A program made the translations under genes and the position numbers. From a bacterium (lineage in GTDB: Bacteria > Patescibacteriota > Patescibacteriia > 2-12-FULL-60-25), in assembly GCA_024654265.1 (NCBI GenBank), contig JANLIO010000032.1, positions 1 through 12,832 on the forward strand: a DNA stretch of 12,832 nucleotides, in the 5' to 3' direction. Of the stretch, positions 6,052 to 12,512 are shown in pieces. The notes beneath the pieces are model-generated. The model made no database searches. It had not been told where the DNA came from and was given only the letters and a program-made list of their open reading frames with translations. Numbering within the stretch: the first letter of the stretch is position 1; each line of letters begins with the position of its first letter.

Positions 6052-6642
6052 CTACAGGATCTTTCCCTTTATGACAACAACCCAATCCCCGATATCAAGC
6101 CTCTTCAGCTCCAGATGAACGAGGGAAGCCCAATCACGATCAGACGCCCACACGCTTCGATGGATCTTTCGGTACTGAAGCGATTTCAAAAACTGCCGGA
6201 AAATATTACGTTCCTTTCTATATTTTTCAGGAATATCAAATGACACAATCGTCGCCTCTCCAGGCCGGAGTACAGAAGGTGGATGACGGAAAAGTCTAAG
6301 TTGAGTTCCAAGCGTTGTAAGTTGATATGCACGATTATCCGATTCCATCCGTTTTTGGATAATTTTATTCCGCTCCAATCGACGAATGGTAGCACGTATT
6401 CTTTGCCGTTCTGCTTCTATCTTCATGGTCCGAAAATCATCCCCATATCTCAGCGCACCCATTGGGTGATACACCGCATCTTCCAACATCTCCATGCCAC
6501 TCGCAATCGCATCCAATACATCCCACCCCATGTCAGCTCGAATAAACCCAGAAATTGAGCGCAAGGTTTTATGCTGACCTTCGCAAGATCCTCTCCCGTT
6601 ACTTCTCGTCGCATCAGGCTGTTGAACTTTATCTTCCCCCAT
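6052..6642 (-). CDS. PaaX-like regulator with a Cas2-type C-terminal fold
   Basis: The product has 196 residues. A winged-helix-like segment lies at about 72-115 (KIEAERQRIRATIRRLERNK, then YQLTTLG as the wing). It is followed by TIVSFDIPEKYRKERNIFRQ (131-150), a region typical of the PaaX/Cas2-like proteins frequent in Patescibacteria. The C-terminal part (130-193) has the beta-alpha-beta order of a Cas2 fold. There is no CRISPR array or other cas gene nearby, so a transcription regulator is the better reading. It is first in a seven-gene run ending in the pilin-type genes and could regulate its own operon. Palindromes upstream (6668-6675, 6820-6857) are candidate operators. The N-terminal 37 residues look poorly ordered, so a start at Met38 (6531) cannot be excluded. 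Confidence 0.65.
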   Translation of the reverse strand: MGEDKVQQPDATRSNGRGSCEGQHKTLRSISGFIRADMGWDVLDAIASGMEMLEDAVYHPMGALRYGDDFRTMKIEAERQRIRATIRRLERNKIIQKRMESDNRAYQLTTLGTQLRLFRHPPSVLRPGEATIVSFDIPEKYRKERNIFRQFLKSLQYRKIHRSVWASDRDWASLVHLELKRLDIGDWVVVIKGKIL

Positions 6643-6661
6643 ACCCTTACACCGCTACACA

Positions 6662-6688
6662 ATTTTAACGATCGTCGCAAGTATGCAA
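6662..6688 (-). promoter_or_regulatory. Possible promoter of the regulator-ychF-pilin run with internal palindrome
   Basis: On the minus strand, TTGCAT (6688-6683) and TAAAAT (6667-6662) are 15 bases apart, a weak -35/-10 pair. The spacer contains the palindrome ACGATCGT (6668-6675), the same 8-mer as the middle unit of the upstream array. A regulator bound there would block or bend the promoter. The start codon is 20 bases downstream. The spacing is short, so this is only a candidate. Confidence 0.3.
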
Positions 6689-6814
6689 CATGTGGATAAC
6701 AAGATTTTTTTTCAAAATCTATAAAGGCCCGCCTTCGGAAGATCGGGAATACTCAACAATATATTTAAAAAGTCATATTTTCTTTTTGACACTTTCGCTT
6801 ACTCTACTGCTCCA

Positions 6815-6857
6815 ACTATACGTACGTTAAATTGACGATCGTTATTTTTACGTACGT
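6815..6857 (-). promoter_or_regulatory. Phased palindrome array, candidate operator, with a -10-like box
   Basis: Three 8-bp palindromes start 15 bases apart: ACGTACGT (6820-6827), ACGATCGT (6835-6842) and ACGTACGT (6850-6857). On the minus strand, TATAGT (6820-6815) follows directly, one base short of separate from the first palindrome, with no -35 match 16-18 bases upstream. That is the arrangement expected when a bound activator replaces the -35 contact. The palindrome in the putative promoter at 6668-6675 is a fourth copy. The protein that binds them is not known. Confidence 0.4.
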
Positions 6858-6886
6858 GTTTTTTTGTATAAAATATTTTTGAGATT

Positions 6887-6964
6887 GAGTCTTTCTTCTT
6901 TTTATTTCAACGATTCGTTGGCTTTGAGTCTTTCTTCTTTTTATTTCAGCGATTCGTTGGCTTT
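6887..6964. repeat. Two-copy 39-bp tandem repeat
   Basis: Copies at 6887-6925 and 6926-6964 differ at one base (A at 6910, G at 6949). Each begins GAGTCTTTCTTCTTTTT and ends with a small palindrome, CAACGATTCGTTG in copy 1 (6908-6920); the base change in copy 2 turns one stem pair into a G-T pair. It lies 28 bases past the stop of the permease gene and may shape the 3' end of that transcript. Confidence 0.85.
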
Positions 6965-6992
6965 GTGAACAGTTCCCTCATTATAGACCCCG

Positions 6993-8231
6993 CTATTCGT
7001 AACGTAATGCTTCAATCGGGCTTTTTCTTGATGCTTTTTTAGCTGGATATATTCCGAAGATAAGTCCGACGGATGCTGAAACACCCAAGCCGAGAAGGGC
7101 TGCTGAAATTGGGAATGTAAAACTCCACGCCCGACCTAATACTTTCGTTAAAACAAGTGAAGCTAAAAAGGATAAAAGAGAACCCATTAAAATACCGATG
7201 ATCCCACCAAATACAGTTAAAATCACCGACTCTAAAAGAAAGTGCGCTAAAATGTCTGTATTTGTTGCGCCGAGCGCTTTGCGCAAACCAATCTCGCGCG
7301 TTCGTTCTGCAACGGAAACCAACATAATATTCATAATGCCGATTCCTCCGACCACAAGTGAAATCGCGGCAACCGATGAGAGCAGGGCTGTAAGCGCTCC
7401 TGTGATAACGCCCACCGTTTCCATTGCGTCAGCCTGCGTTGTAGCATGAAAGTCATCCTTATCTGGATCATCAATTCCATGAAGCTCTCGTAATGTAAGC
7501 TCGATATCGCGAACGACTCGTGGCACAGAATCTTCATCTATTGCACGTGCAAAAAGCGCACCAAAGTGACTGGTTCCCGTAATATATTGTTGTGCCGTGG
7601 TGTATGGAATTAACACCATGTGATCAACGTCCAAAAAACCAACCTGCCCCTTTGGATGGATTGTCCCAATAACCATATACGATCGTCCATTCATTTTGAT
7701 CCGCTCGCCCACGGCATCAGACTCGCCAAATAATTTTATTTTTACTTCTGACCCAAGAACAGCAACGCTCGTGTGATTCCGAATATCATCTTCCCGAAGA
7801 AGGTCTCCATCATCTGCATAGATATCAAGAACATTTGCGATCTCTACAGAAGAACCAAGGATATTTGTTCTGCTGATTTCATTTTCATAATTCACAGGAA
7901 CAACCTGAATAACCATTGGCGCGACATATTCTAGCCCCTGAACATTTGCCGAATTCATCAATGCATCTAACTCGCGCTGTTTCAAAGAGTCTGTGTACAT
8001 TTCTGAAAAATCCGCTGGGCCATGAGGCTCACGACCCGGTTCAATGATAATCGTACGCGAACCAAGTCCTTGGATCTGACTCAGAATAAGATCCTGTGCG
8101 CCTTGCCCGATGGAGACAACAATTATAATTGCCGTAATGCCGATCACAATACCCAAAATAGTCAGCATTGTGCGTGACATGTTGGTTCGTAGGCCTCGAT
8201 ATGAAGCTTTGATTCGATCGGATAAACGCAT
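6993..8231 (-). CDS. MacB/FtsX-type ABC transporter permease
   Basis: The product has 412 residues. The first membrane helix (about 21-43, MLTILGIVIGITAIIIVVSI) is followed by a large extracytoplasmic MacB-type domain (about 44-270). Three helices (about 275-300, 330-360 and 375-397) form the FtsX domain, with SVAERTREIGLRKALGAT (306-323) as the conserved segment touching the ATPase. The family drives export or mechanical transfer of lipids, peptides or lipoproteins across the cytoplasmic membrane, working with one ATPase and an HlyD-type adaptor, both encoded directly upstream. ATG 8231 was chosen over 8273 because it lies one base after the ATPase stop (TAA-T-ATG) and starts with the usual basic amphipathic helix. 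The substrate is unknown. Confidence 0.9.
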   Translation of the reverse strand: MRLSDRIKASYRGLRTNMSRTMLTILGIVIGITAIIIVVSIGQGAQDLILSQIQGLGSRTIIIEPGREPHGPADFSEMYTDSLKQRELDALMNSANVQGLEYVAPMVIQVVPVNYENEISRTNILGSSVEIANVLDIYADDGDLLREDDIRNHTSVAVLGSEVKIKLFGESDAVGERIKMNGRSYMVIGTIHPKGQVGFLDVDHMVLIPYTTAQQYITGTSHFGALFARAIDEDSVPRVVRDIELTLRELHGIDDPDKDDFHATTQADAMETVGVITGALTALLSSVAAISLVVGGIGIMNIMLVSVAERTREIGLRKALGATNTDILAHFLLESVILTVFGGIIGILMGSLLSFLASLVLTKVLGRAWSFTFPISAALLGLGVSASVGLIFGIYPAKKASRKSPIEALRYE

Positions 8232-8232
8232 A

Positions 8233-8943
8233 TTATTTTTCGTACCCCTCTTTTGCAAAACGTCGATGTTCAACTTTTACGTCACTTTCAAGTTGCCCAT
8301 CGCGAACAGATAAAATTCGTTCCGCGTGTTCTGCCGTGCTTTGCTCGTGTGTGATTAAGATAATTGTGTGCCCATGTTCTGAATGCAATTTCTGAAGAAA
8401 TTCAAGGACCACACGTCCAGAAGCTGAATCTAAATTTCCAGTTGGTTCATCTGCGAAGATAATATCGGGCGTATTCACAAGCGCCCGCGCAATGGCAACA
8501 CGCTGTTTTTCACCGCCAGAAAGAACCGAACAGTCATGATGAATACGGGAGGAAAGTCCAACGAGACGAATCGCCTTTAACGCCATTTTTTCTCTTTCTT
8601 TTTTCCCAATTCCCGCGTACACAAGTGGAAGAGCGACGTTTTCCAATACATCCGTGCGTGGCAAAAGATTAAAGGATTGAAATACGAATCCCATCTTTTG
8701 ATTTCGTAATTTCGCAATCTCATCCGGCTCGTATTGATCTCCACTTTTTCCATTGTACCGATACGTTCCGCTTGTTTGTCCATCAAGAAATCCAAGGACA
8801 TGCAATAACGTCGATTTTCCAGAGCCACTCGGTCCCATGATTGCAACAAACTCTCCCTCTTGAATATCAAATGACACGTCGGACAGTGCCCGCGTGCCAT
8901 CTGGATATGCTTTTACGATATTTCGTGCTTCGATGAGAGCCAT
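8233..8943 (-). CDS. MacB/LolD-type ABC transporter ATP-binding protein
   Basis: The product has 236 residues with every ATPase motif present. Walker A GPSGSGKST is at 37-45, the Q-loop FQSFNLLP at 88-95, the ABC signature LSGGEKQRVAIARAL at 141-155, Walker B IIFADEPTGNLDS at 161-173, and the H-loop histidine in ITHE at 199. The signature has Glu in place of the common Gln (LSGGE), which is tolerated in this subfamily. The sequence PTGNLDS and the short C-terminus place it with the MacB, LolD and FtsE group. It powers the permease encoded one base downstream. ATG 8943 follows the adaptor stop by one base (TAA-A-ATG). A TTG codon four codons earlier is a weaker alternative start. Confidence 0.95.
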   Translation of the reverse strand: MALIEARNIVKAYPDGTRALSDVSFDIQEGEFVAIMGPSGSGKSTLLHVLGFLDGQTSGTYRYNGKSGDQYEPDEIAKLRNQKMGFVFQSFNLLPRTDVLENVALPLVYAGIGKKEREKMALKAIRLVGLSSRIHHDCSVLSGGEKQRVAIARALVNTPDIIFADEPTGNLDSASGRVVLEFLQKLHSEHGHTIILITHEQSTAEHAERILSVRDGQLESDVKVEHRRFAKEGYEK

Positions 8944-8944
8944 T

Positions 8945-10765
8945 TTATTCTTCAATAAACCGAATCACGACGTCCCCCTCAGAAAGACCTTCTACGATTT
9001 CTACAAATCCATCTGATCCACGAAGACCGGTAACAACCGTGACATCAACCGGAACTCCATCACGAAGTACGCGTACAATCTGTAATCCATCTTTTCGAAT
9101 AATGGCACGTTGCGGTACGGCGAGAACGTTTTCCCGTGTCTCGCCTTGCACGTCTACGTTTGCGGTCATGCCAGAACGAACACGTGCATCATTTTCATCA
9201 AAACGGAAAATGGCACGATACGTCGCAACACCATCAAGCATGGTTTCTGCCGGATCAATTTGAACGACGACCGCCATAAACGCGACATCACGTCCATATG
9301 CATCAAGTGTAATCTCAGCCGTGTTCCCAACCGTAACCTTTGTAATATCTACTTCAGGAATAAATGATTCGACCTCCATTCCATCAGCCGTCATCACACG
9401 AACAGCAAGGCTCCCAGCAGGAACAATTTCGCCAACATGCGCTTCAACAGCCGTGACAATACCATCGATCGGTGAAGCGAGTGTCTGTTTTTTTAACCGA
9501 ATTTTTCGCTCCTGAACAGTAGCCACCGCTTGTCGAATCACAGCACGCTGAACCGAAATATTCGCTTCGGCTTGACTAACGTATGCCTCTTGAACCGCAA
9601 TTTCTTCCGTGCGCGTTCCTGCACGTTTTAAGTCCAACTCTGCTCGCGCCGATGCCAATGCGCGCTCTGCATCATACACAGATGCATCTGCTCCATCGAT
9701 CTGTGTTTCATTTTGAATATTCTGTGAAAGGATCACGCGCTCACGTGCGTCCAATGCATTGTAGGTTGCGATCATGTTGGCACGTGCCGATGATGCACCC
9801 GCCCGATATCCATCAAGTATTGTTGTATCTTCTCCAACCGAGGCATTCGTCACATCCAGAACACGACTTAAAAAGTCGCGAATAATCAGAACATCCGCCT
9901 TTGCATCTCGCAATGCATTTGATCGTGACAATCGATCTGCGCCAATAGTTTTCGACAATTCCTCAAGGTGCAGATACGCACTATGCGCACGAAAATATCG
10001 ATTTTCTGCATCGATCTCTGCTGAAAAATCAGTATTTAAAAATGAAATCTGCGGAGAAGAGGAACCCGTGTCGTTAAAGATGCCTCGTATTTTATTTTGA
10101 AAAGCATCATCTGCCTGCACAGACGCGTCATTCACGAGAACCGGAATTTCCGCATACGCGTTTGTGACATCCGACTCTGATTGCGCGACAACATTTTCAC
10201 GTGCATTTCTTGCGCTCGCTAACGTTTGTTCCGCGCGATTCACGGCAAGCTCCGCGATATATATTTCCTGCGTTCGATATCCACTTCGAAGTTGATCTAA
10301 CTTCACGCGTTGAATTTTCAGTGCGGAATTTAACTGCGCGAGCTGAGCTTCTGCACTTGATTGTGACGCTTCCGCCTGAGCGACTTGGCTCGCAGAACTT
10401 TCATTCTGAAGTGCGACAAGCGACTGTCCGTGCGCAACAACATCCCCAACCGCAACATACACAGATGCAACCGTACCACCTTCCTCAAACGCGAGATCAA
10501 CTTGTTCACGTGATTTTACTCGACCTGTCACACCAATTTCCTGCACCACGTTTTGTGGAGCAAGCGTCAATGTATCGTAAACCGGTCCTGTATCTGACGT
10601 GTGAAATACGGCGTACACAATACCGGCACCCAAAAGAAGAATAACTGGGATTAAAACTGTTTTATGAAATAATCGACGACGCTTTTTCTGTTTTGGTACT
10701 TCCATGATCGGATGACTCTCTTCCCCCGTTTGAAGATGTGCCATGTCTGTTGTTTGTATGGTCAT
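8945..10765 (-). CDS. HlyD/MacA-type periplasmic adaptor with a long insert
   Basis: The product has 606 residues, against about 370-420 for usual MacA-type adaptors. A basic cytoplasmic N-terminus (25-34) is followed by one membrane helix (35-53). The two halves of the lipoyl/biotinyl-like domain lie at 96-120 and 426-457 (SPIDGIVTAVEAHVGEIVPAG), followed by beta-barrel and membrane-proximal domains (458-606). Long helical arms lie between the halves, each with the motif R-T-x-E-I (164-168 and 385-389). Between the arms is an insert at roughly 195-365 that is helical and acidic. The family links an ABC permease to the extracellular side. It starts an operon with the ATPase and permease. ATG 10765 avoids overlap with the upstream terminator; Met8 is an alternative. 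TTGACA at 10804-10799 could be a -35, but no good -10 is at the right distance. Confidence 0.88.
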   Translation of the reverse strand: MTIQTTDMAHLQTGEESHPIMEVPKQKKRRRLFHKTVLIPVILLLGAGIVYAVFHTSDTGPVYDTLTLAPQNVVQEIGVTGRVKSREQVDLAFEEGGTVASVYVAVGDVVAHGQSLVALQNESSASQVAQAEASQSSAEAQLAQLNSALKIQRVKLDQLRSGYRTQEIYIAELAVNRAEQTLASARNARENVVAQSESDVTNAYAEIPVLVNDASVQADDAFQNKIRGIFNDTGSSSPQISFLNTDFSAEIDAENRYFRAHSAYLHLEELSKTIGADRLSRSNALRDAKADVLIIRDFLSRVLDVTNASVGEDTTILDGYRAGASSARANMIATYNALDARERVILSQNIQNETQIDGADASVYDAERALASARAELDLKRAGTRTEEIAVQEAYVSQAEANISVQRAVIRQAVATVQERKIRLKKQTLASPIDGIVTAVEAHVGEIVPAGSLAVRVMTADGMEVESFIPEVDITKVTVGNTAEITLDAYGRDVAFMAVVVQIDPAETMLDGVATYRAIFRFDENDARVRSGMTANVDVQGETRENVLAVPQRAIIRKDGLQIVRVLRDGVPVDVTVVTGLRGSDGFVEIVEGLSEGDVVIRFIEE

Positions 10766-10805
10766 ATTGATGCCCGCTTTCTCATATTTACCCTGTTTTG
10801 TCAAT

Positions 10806-10841
10806 AAAAAAACCCCGCTCAGACCGTATGCTGAAGCGGGG
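10806..10841 (-). terminator. Rho-independent terminator after the lipoprotein gene
   Basis: On the minus strand CCCCGCT pairs with AGCGGGG (10841-10835 with 10819-10813). An inner CAG/CTG pairing is separated by one unpaired base. Seven T follow (10812-10806). It starts 13 bases after the lipoprotein stop and isolates that gene from the export operon. Confidence 0.9.
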
Positions 10842-10854
10842 TGTTCGGGGACAC

Positions 10855-12204
10855 TCAGTAGGTGAGCGTCTCCGTTCCGACGAGATCCTCTACGAGCAAA
10901 TCCGCTGTCCAATCAACGGATGAATCGAGAAACCCTGTCTCGTCGTGGTGCGGAACCTCTGAGAGATCCGACCACAAAAAGTACGGCCGAGCACCCGAGT
11001 AGGGCAGATATGGCTCACCATCAAACTCCAAGCCATCCTTGGGGATGAAGAAGAGTGGCGATTCACCTCTCGTGACCTTCCCCGTCGTCACCAGTGGGTC
11101 CAACAACGGATCTGATTTCGGGTCGGTACGCAAGAAAGAGAGGGTGATTGCGTCTCCCTCTTTTGCATCCAAAACGTCTCCTGAGAGGGTGTACTCCGAC
11201 ACTTTCGGTGAAACGAGTTCCTCGATCTTCCAACTGATGAACACGTTTCCGGCCGTGAACGATGACTCGACCATTGAACCGTTGCACACGAAGTCGTCTG
11301 AACAGACCAATACGTCATACGTGCCCAAAGGGACATCCTGTGCGTCCTTCTTAAGCCGTAGCTTCTGGACTCCAAACCCACCCTTCTTCTCCACGTGAAA
11401 AGCAATTTGGTGGATCGCGACGCTCAGGGTCGCATCGATGTTGGCGACCGGATCGCTTGAAATGGCCCAGGAGAAAAAATCTATCGAACCCGGCTTCAGC
11501 GAGTTTGATGCAAGCTGAAGTTTTTTGATGATCGGCTTACTCTTCCGAACCACCATGGGCGATGGATCCGACGTGCAGACCGGTCGCAAAACTTCGGATT
11601 CGTCCGTCTGAAGACGGTACGATGAAAGTGCGAGCACAGGAGAGTGGCCACTGCGAGATACGCCGTGCCACTTTCCACCCGCCGAAGCGCTCGATTTCAC
11701 TGGAGCGACCTTTGCCCACATCTCCATCGTTGCACTCGTTCCTGCAGGGATAACAATGTTTTCGCCCATCCCTCCGGAGAGAATGAATGTCGATCCCTCG
11801 ACCTTAGAGCCGAAGAGCAAGATCGCGCCCCCCGCCCCAAGCGCGACTTCACTGAAGTCGGCGACATCGCCCTCTGGATGTATCTGCGAGATCTCCGCGT
11901 ACACAATCTTTCTGTCTACACCGTCTGCGGACACGGTATATCGTGCAACCTCCTCCCAGCCCTTGCCTGCAACAAGGATTCGGCTTTTTGGGGTTATGGA
12001 CGAGAGTTGGATGTCCAACGCCTTGTCCGGGCAACCCGCGGGCGGAACGTCTGGCATACCGCCCATTCCGCCTGAACTCGTTTGAGTCGACGTCGAACTA
12101 GACGTCGTTGTCGACTTGCTGGTACTCGACGGATCGCCGTCGATGATCGCAATCCCGCCACACGCCGTGGCGAGCAGAAAAATCAAAAAGAAATACTTTT
12201 GCAC
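10855..12204 (-). CDS. Surface lipoprotein with Ser/Thr linker and beta-sandwich domains
   Basis: The product has 449 residues from a GTG start. A short basic start and hydrophobic helix end at the lipobox LATAC, with Cys15, followed by CGG. A Ser/Thr/Gly-rich linker (26-50) should hold the body away from the membrane. Two beta-rich segments follow: one around 62-200, with A-R-Y-T-V-S-A-D and I-V-I-P-A-G-T-S-A-T motifs, and one from about 215. The end (FLWSDLSEVPHHDE, then DWTADLLVEDL) resembles the terminal domain I associate with large surface proteins of CPR bacteria; this was not tested. The gene has its own -35/-10 (12310-12282), a perfect AGGAGG (12215-12210) six bases before GTG, and its own terminator. 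Its GC content (about 60% in four sampled lines) is well above that of its neighbours, suggesting unusual codon pressure or transfer. Function is unknown. Confidence 0.75.
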   Translation of the reverse strand: MQKYFFLIFLLATACGGIAIIDGDPSSTSKSTTTSSSTSTQTSSGGMGGMPDVPPAGCPDKALDIQLSSITPKSRILVAGKGWEEVARYTVSADGVDRKIVYAEISQIHPEGDVADFSEVALGAGGAILLFGSKVEGSTFILSGGMGENIVIPAGTSATMEMWAKVAPVKSSASAGGKWHGVSRSGHSPVLALSSYRLQTDESEVLRPVCTSDPSPMVVRKSKPIIKKLQLASNSLKPGSIDFFSWAISSDPVANIDATLSVAIHQIAFHVEKKGGFGVQKLRLKKDAQDVPLGTYDVLVCSDDFVCNGSMVESSFTAGNVFISWKIEELVSPKVSEYTLSGDVLDAKEGDAITLSFLRTDPKSDPLLDPLVTTGKVTRGESPLFFIPKDGLEFDGEPYLPYSGARPYFLWSDLSEVPHHDETGFLDSSVDWTADLLVEDLVGTETLTY

Positions 12205-12209
12205 TTGAA

Positions 12210-12215
12210 CCTCCT
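12210..12215 (-). promoter_or_regulatory. Perfect Shine-Dalgarno fixing a GTG start
   Basis: AGGAGG on the minus strand lies five bases before GTG at 12204-12202 (intervening TTCAA). This decides the start codon of the lipoprotein gene, since no ATG occurs at this position. It is the only full-length Shine-Dalgarno seen in the window; the other genes have weak or no matches. Confidence 0.85.
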
Positions 12216-12281
12216 ATTTGCTGTTTTTGTCTTTCGAAGAGCTCTTGATTTCGTCAAAAATGAATCTGACGACTCGAGATG

Positions 12282-12310
12282 ATACTAGTATAAAATATGC
12301 TTTTTGTCAA
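12282..12310 (-). promoter_or_regulatory. Sigma-70-type promoter of the lipoprotein gene
   Basis: TTGACA (12310-12305) is a perfect -35. After exactly 17 bases comes TAGTAT (12287-12282), four of six matches to the -10 consensus. Transcription would start near 12275 and leave a leader of about 70 bases. The leader holds a possible hairpin, TCGTCA/TGACGA (12251-12256 with 12267-12272), and the palindrome AAGAGCTCTT (12237-12246). Confidence 0.75.
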
Positions 12311-12361
12311 GCTTGCTTAGCATATCGCACATTTCACTCTTCGTTTCACATTTATTTTTCA

Positions 12362-12390
12362 TTGACCACTCTGAAAAAATATGGCATCTT
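12362..12390 (+). promoter_or_regulatory. Possible promoter of the tRNA-Ala gene
   Basis: TTGACC (12362-12367) matches five of six -35 bases. CATCTT (12385-12390), 17 bases on, is only a weak -10. It is placed properly to start transcription a few bases before the mature tRNA at 12401. Confidence 0.35.
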
Positions 12391-12400
12391 TCCGCCACTG

Positions 12401-12477
12401 GGGCCCTTAGCTCAGCTGGCTAGAGCGCTTCCATGGCATGGAAGAGGCCAAGGGTTCGAATCCCTTAGGGTCCACCA
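12401..12477 (+). tRNA. tRNA-Ala with anticodon GGC
   Basis: The cloverleaf folds fully. The acceptor stem GGGCCCT/AGGGTCC has one G-T pair; the D arm has GCTC/GAGC; the anticodon stem is CTTCC/GGAAG with loop ATGGCAT and anticodon GGC (12435-12437); the T arm is AAGGG-TTCGAAT-CCCTT. The discriminator base is A and the CCA end is encoded (12475-12477). It reads GCC and GCU alanine codons. It is the only plus-strand gene recognised in the window. No intron or damage is seen. Confidence 0.97.
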
Positions 12478-12512
12478 ATTAAAAAATCCCCACGCGGGGA
12501 TTTTTTAATTGG
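12475..12512. terminator. Bidirectional terminator sharing the tRNA CCA end
   Basis: A perfect 17-bp inverted repeat (12475-12491 with 12496-12512) has a 4-base loop ACGC. The GC part is CCCC/GGGG and the outer part AAAAAA/TTTTTT, so U-tracts form in either direction. It ends the tRNA transcript and, read on the minus strand, the synthetase-like gene. The left arm begins with the encoded CCA of the tRNA. Confidence 0.9.

Larger units (their letters stand above)
6643..6992. other. 350-base intergenic region with repeats and candidate control sites
   Basis: No protein gene is supported here. The stretch separates the export operon (ending at 6993) from the seven-gene pilin run (starting at 6642). 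It is AT-rich. It holds a 39-bp tandem repeat (6887-6964), a phased array of three palindromes (6820-6857), a -10-like TATAGT on the minus strand (6820-6815), a single palindrome 20-odd bases before the downstream gene (6668-6675), and long T and A runs. No strong U-tract terminator for the export operon was found. It must contain the promoter of the seven-gene run unless that run depends on read-through. Confidence 0.7.

Noticed and set aside
6052..6642. Cas2 gene and possible CRISPR locus
   Set aside because: Only a fold-level likeness. No cas1, no array of repeats with unique spacers anywhere in the window; the winged helix favours a PaaX-like regulator.
10766..10912. Longer N-terminus for the HlyD-type adaptor beginning at 10912
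   Set aside because: It would translate through the lipoprotein terminator and overlap the end of that gene; the added residues show no signal or domain.
11039..12075. Several open frames of 60-143 residues on both strands across the lipoprotein gene
   Set aside because: High GC makes stops rare in other frames; none has a start signal or family likeness, and all overlap the well-supported lipoprotein.
12218..12508. Plus-strand open frame of 96 residues
   Set aside because: It translates the tRNA-Ala gene (PLAQLARALPWHGRGQGFES is a known false peptide from tRNA read as protein) and crosses its terminator.
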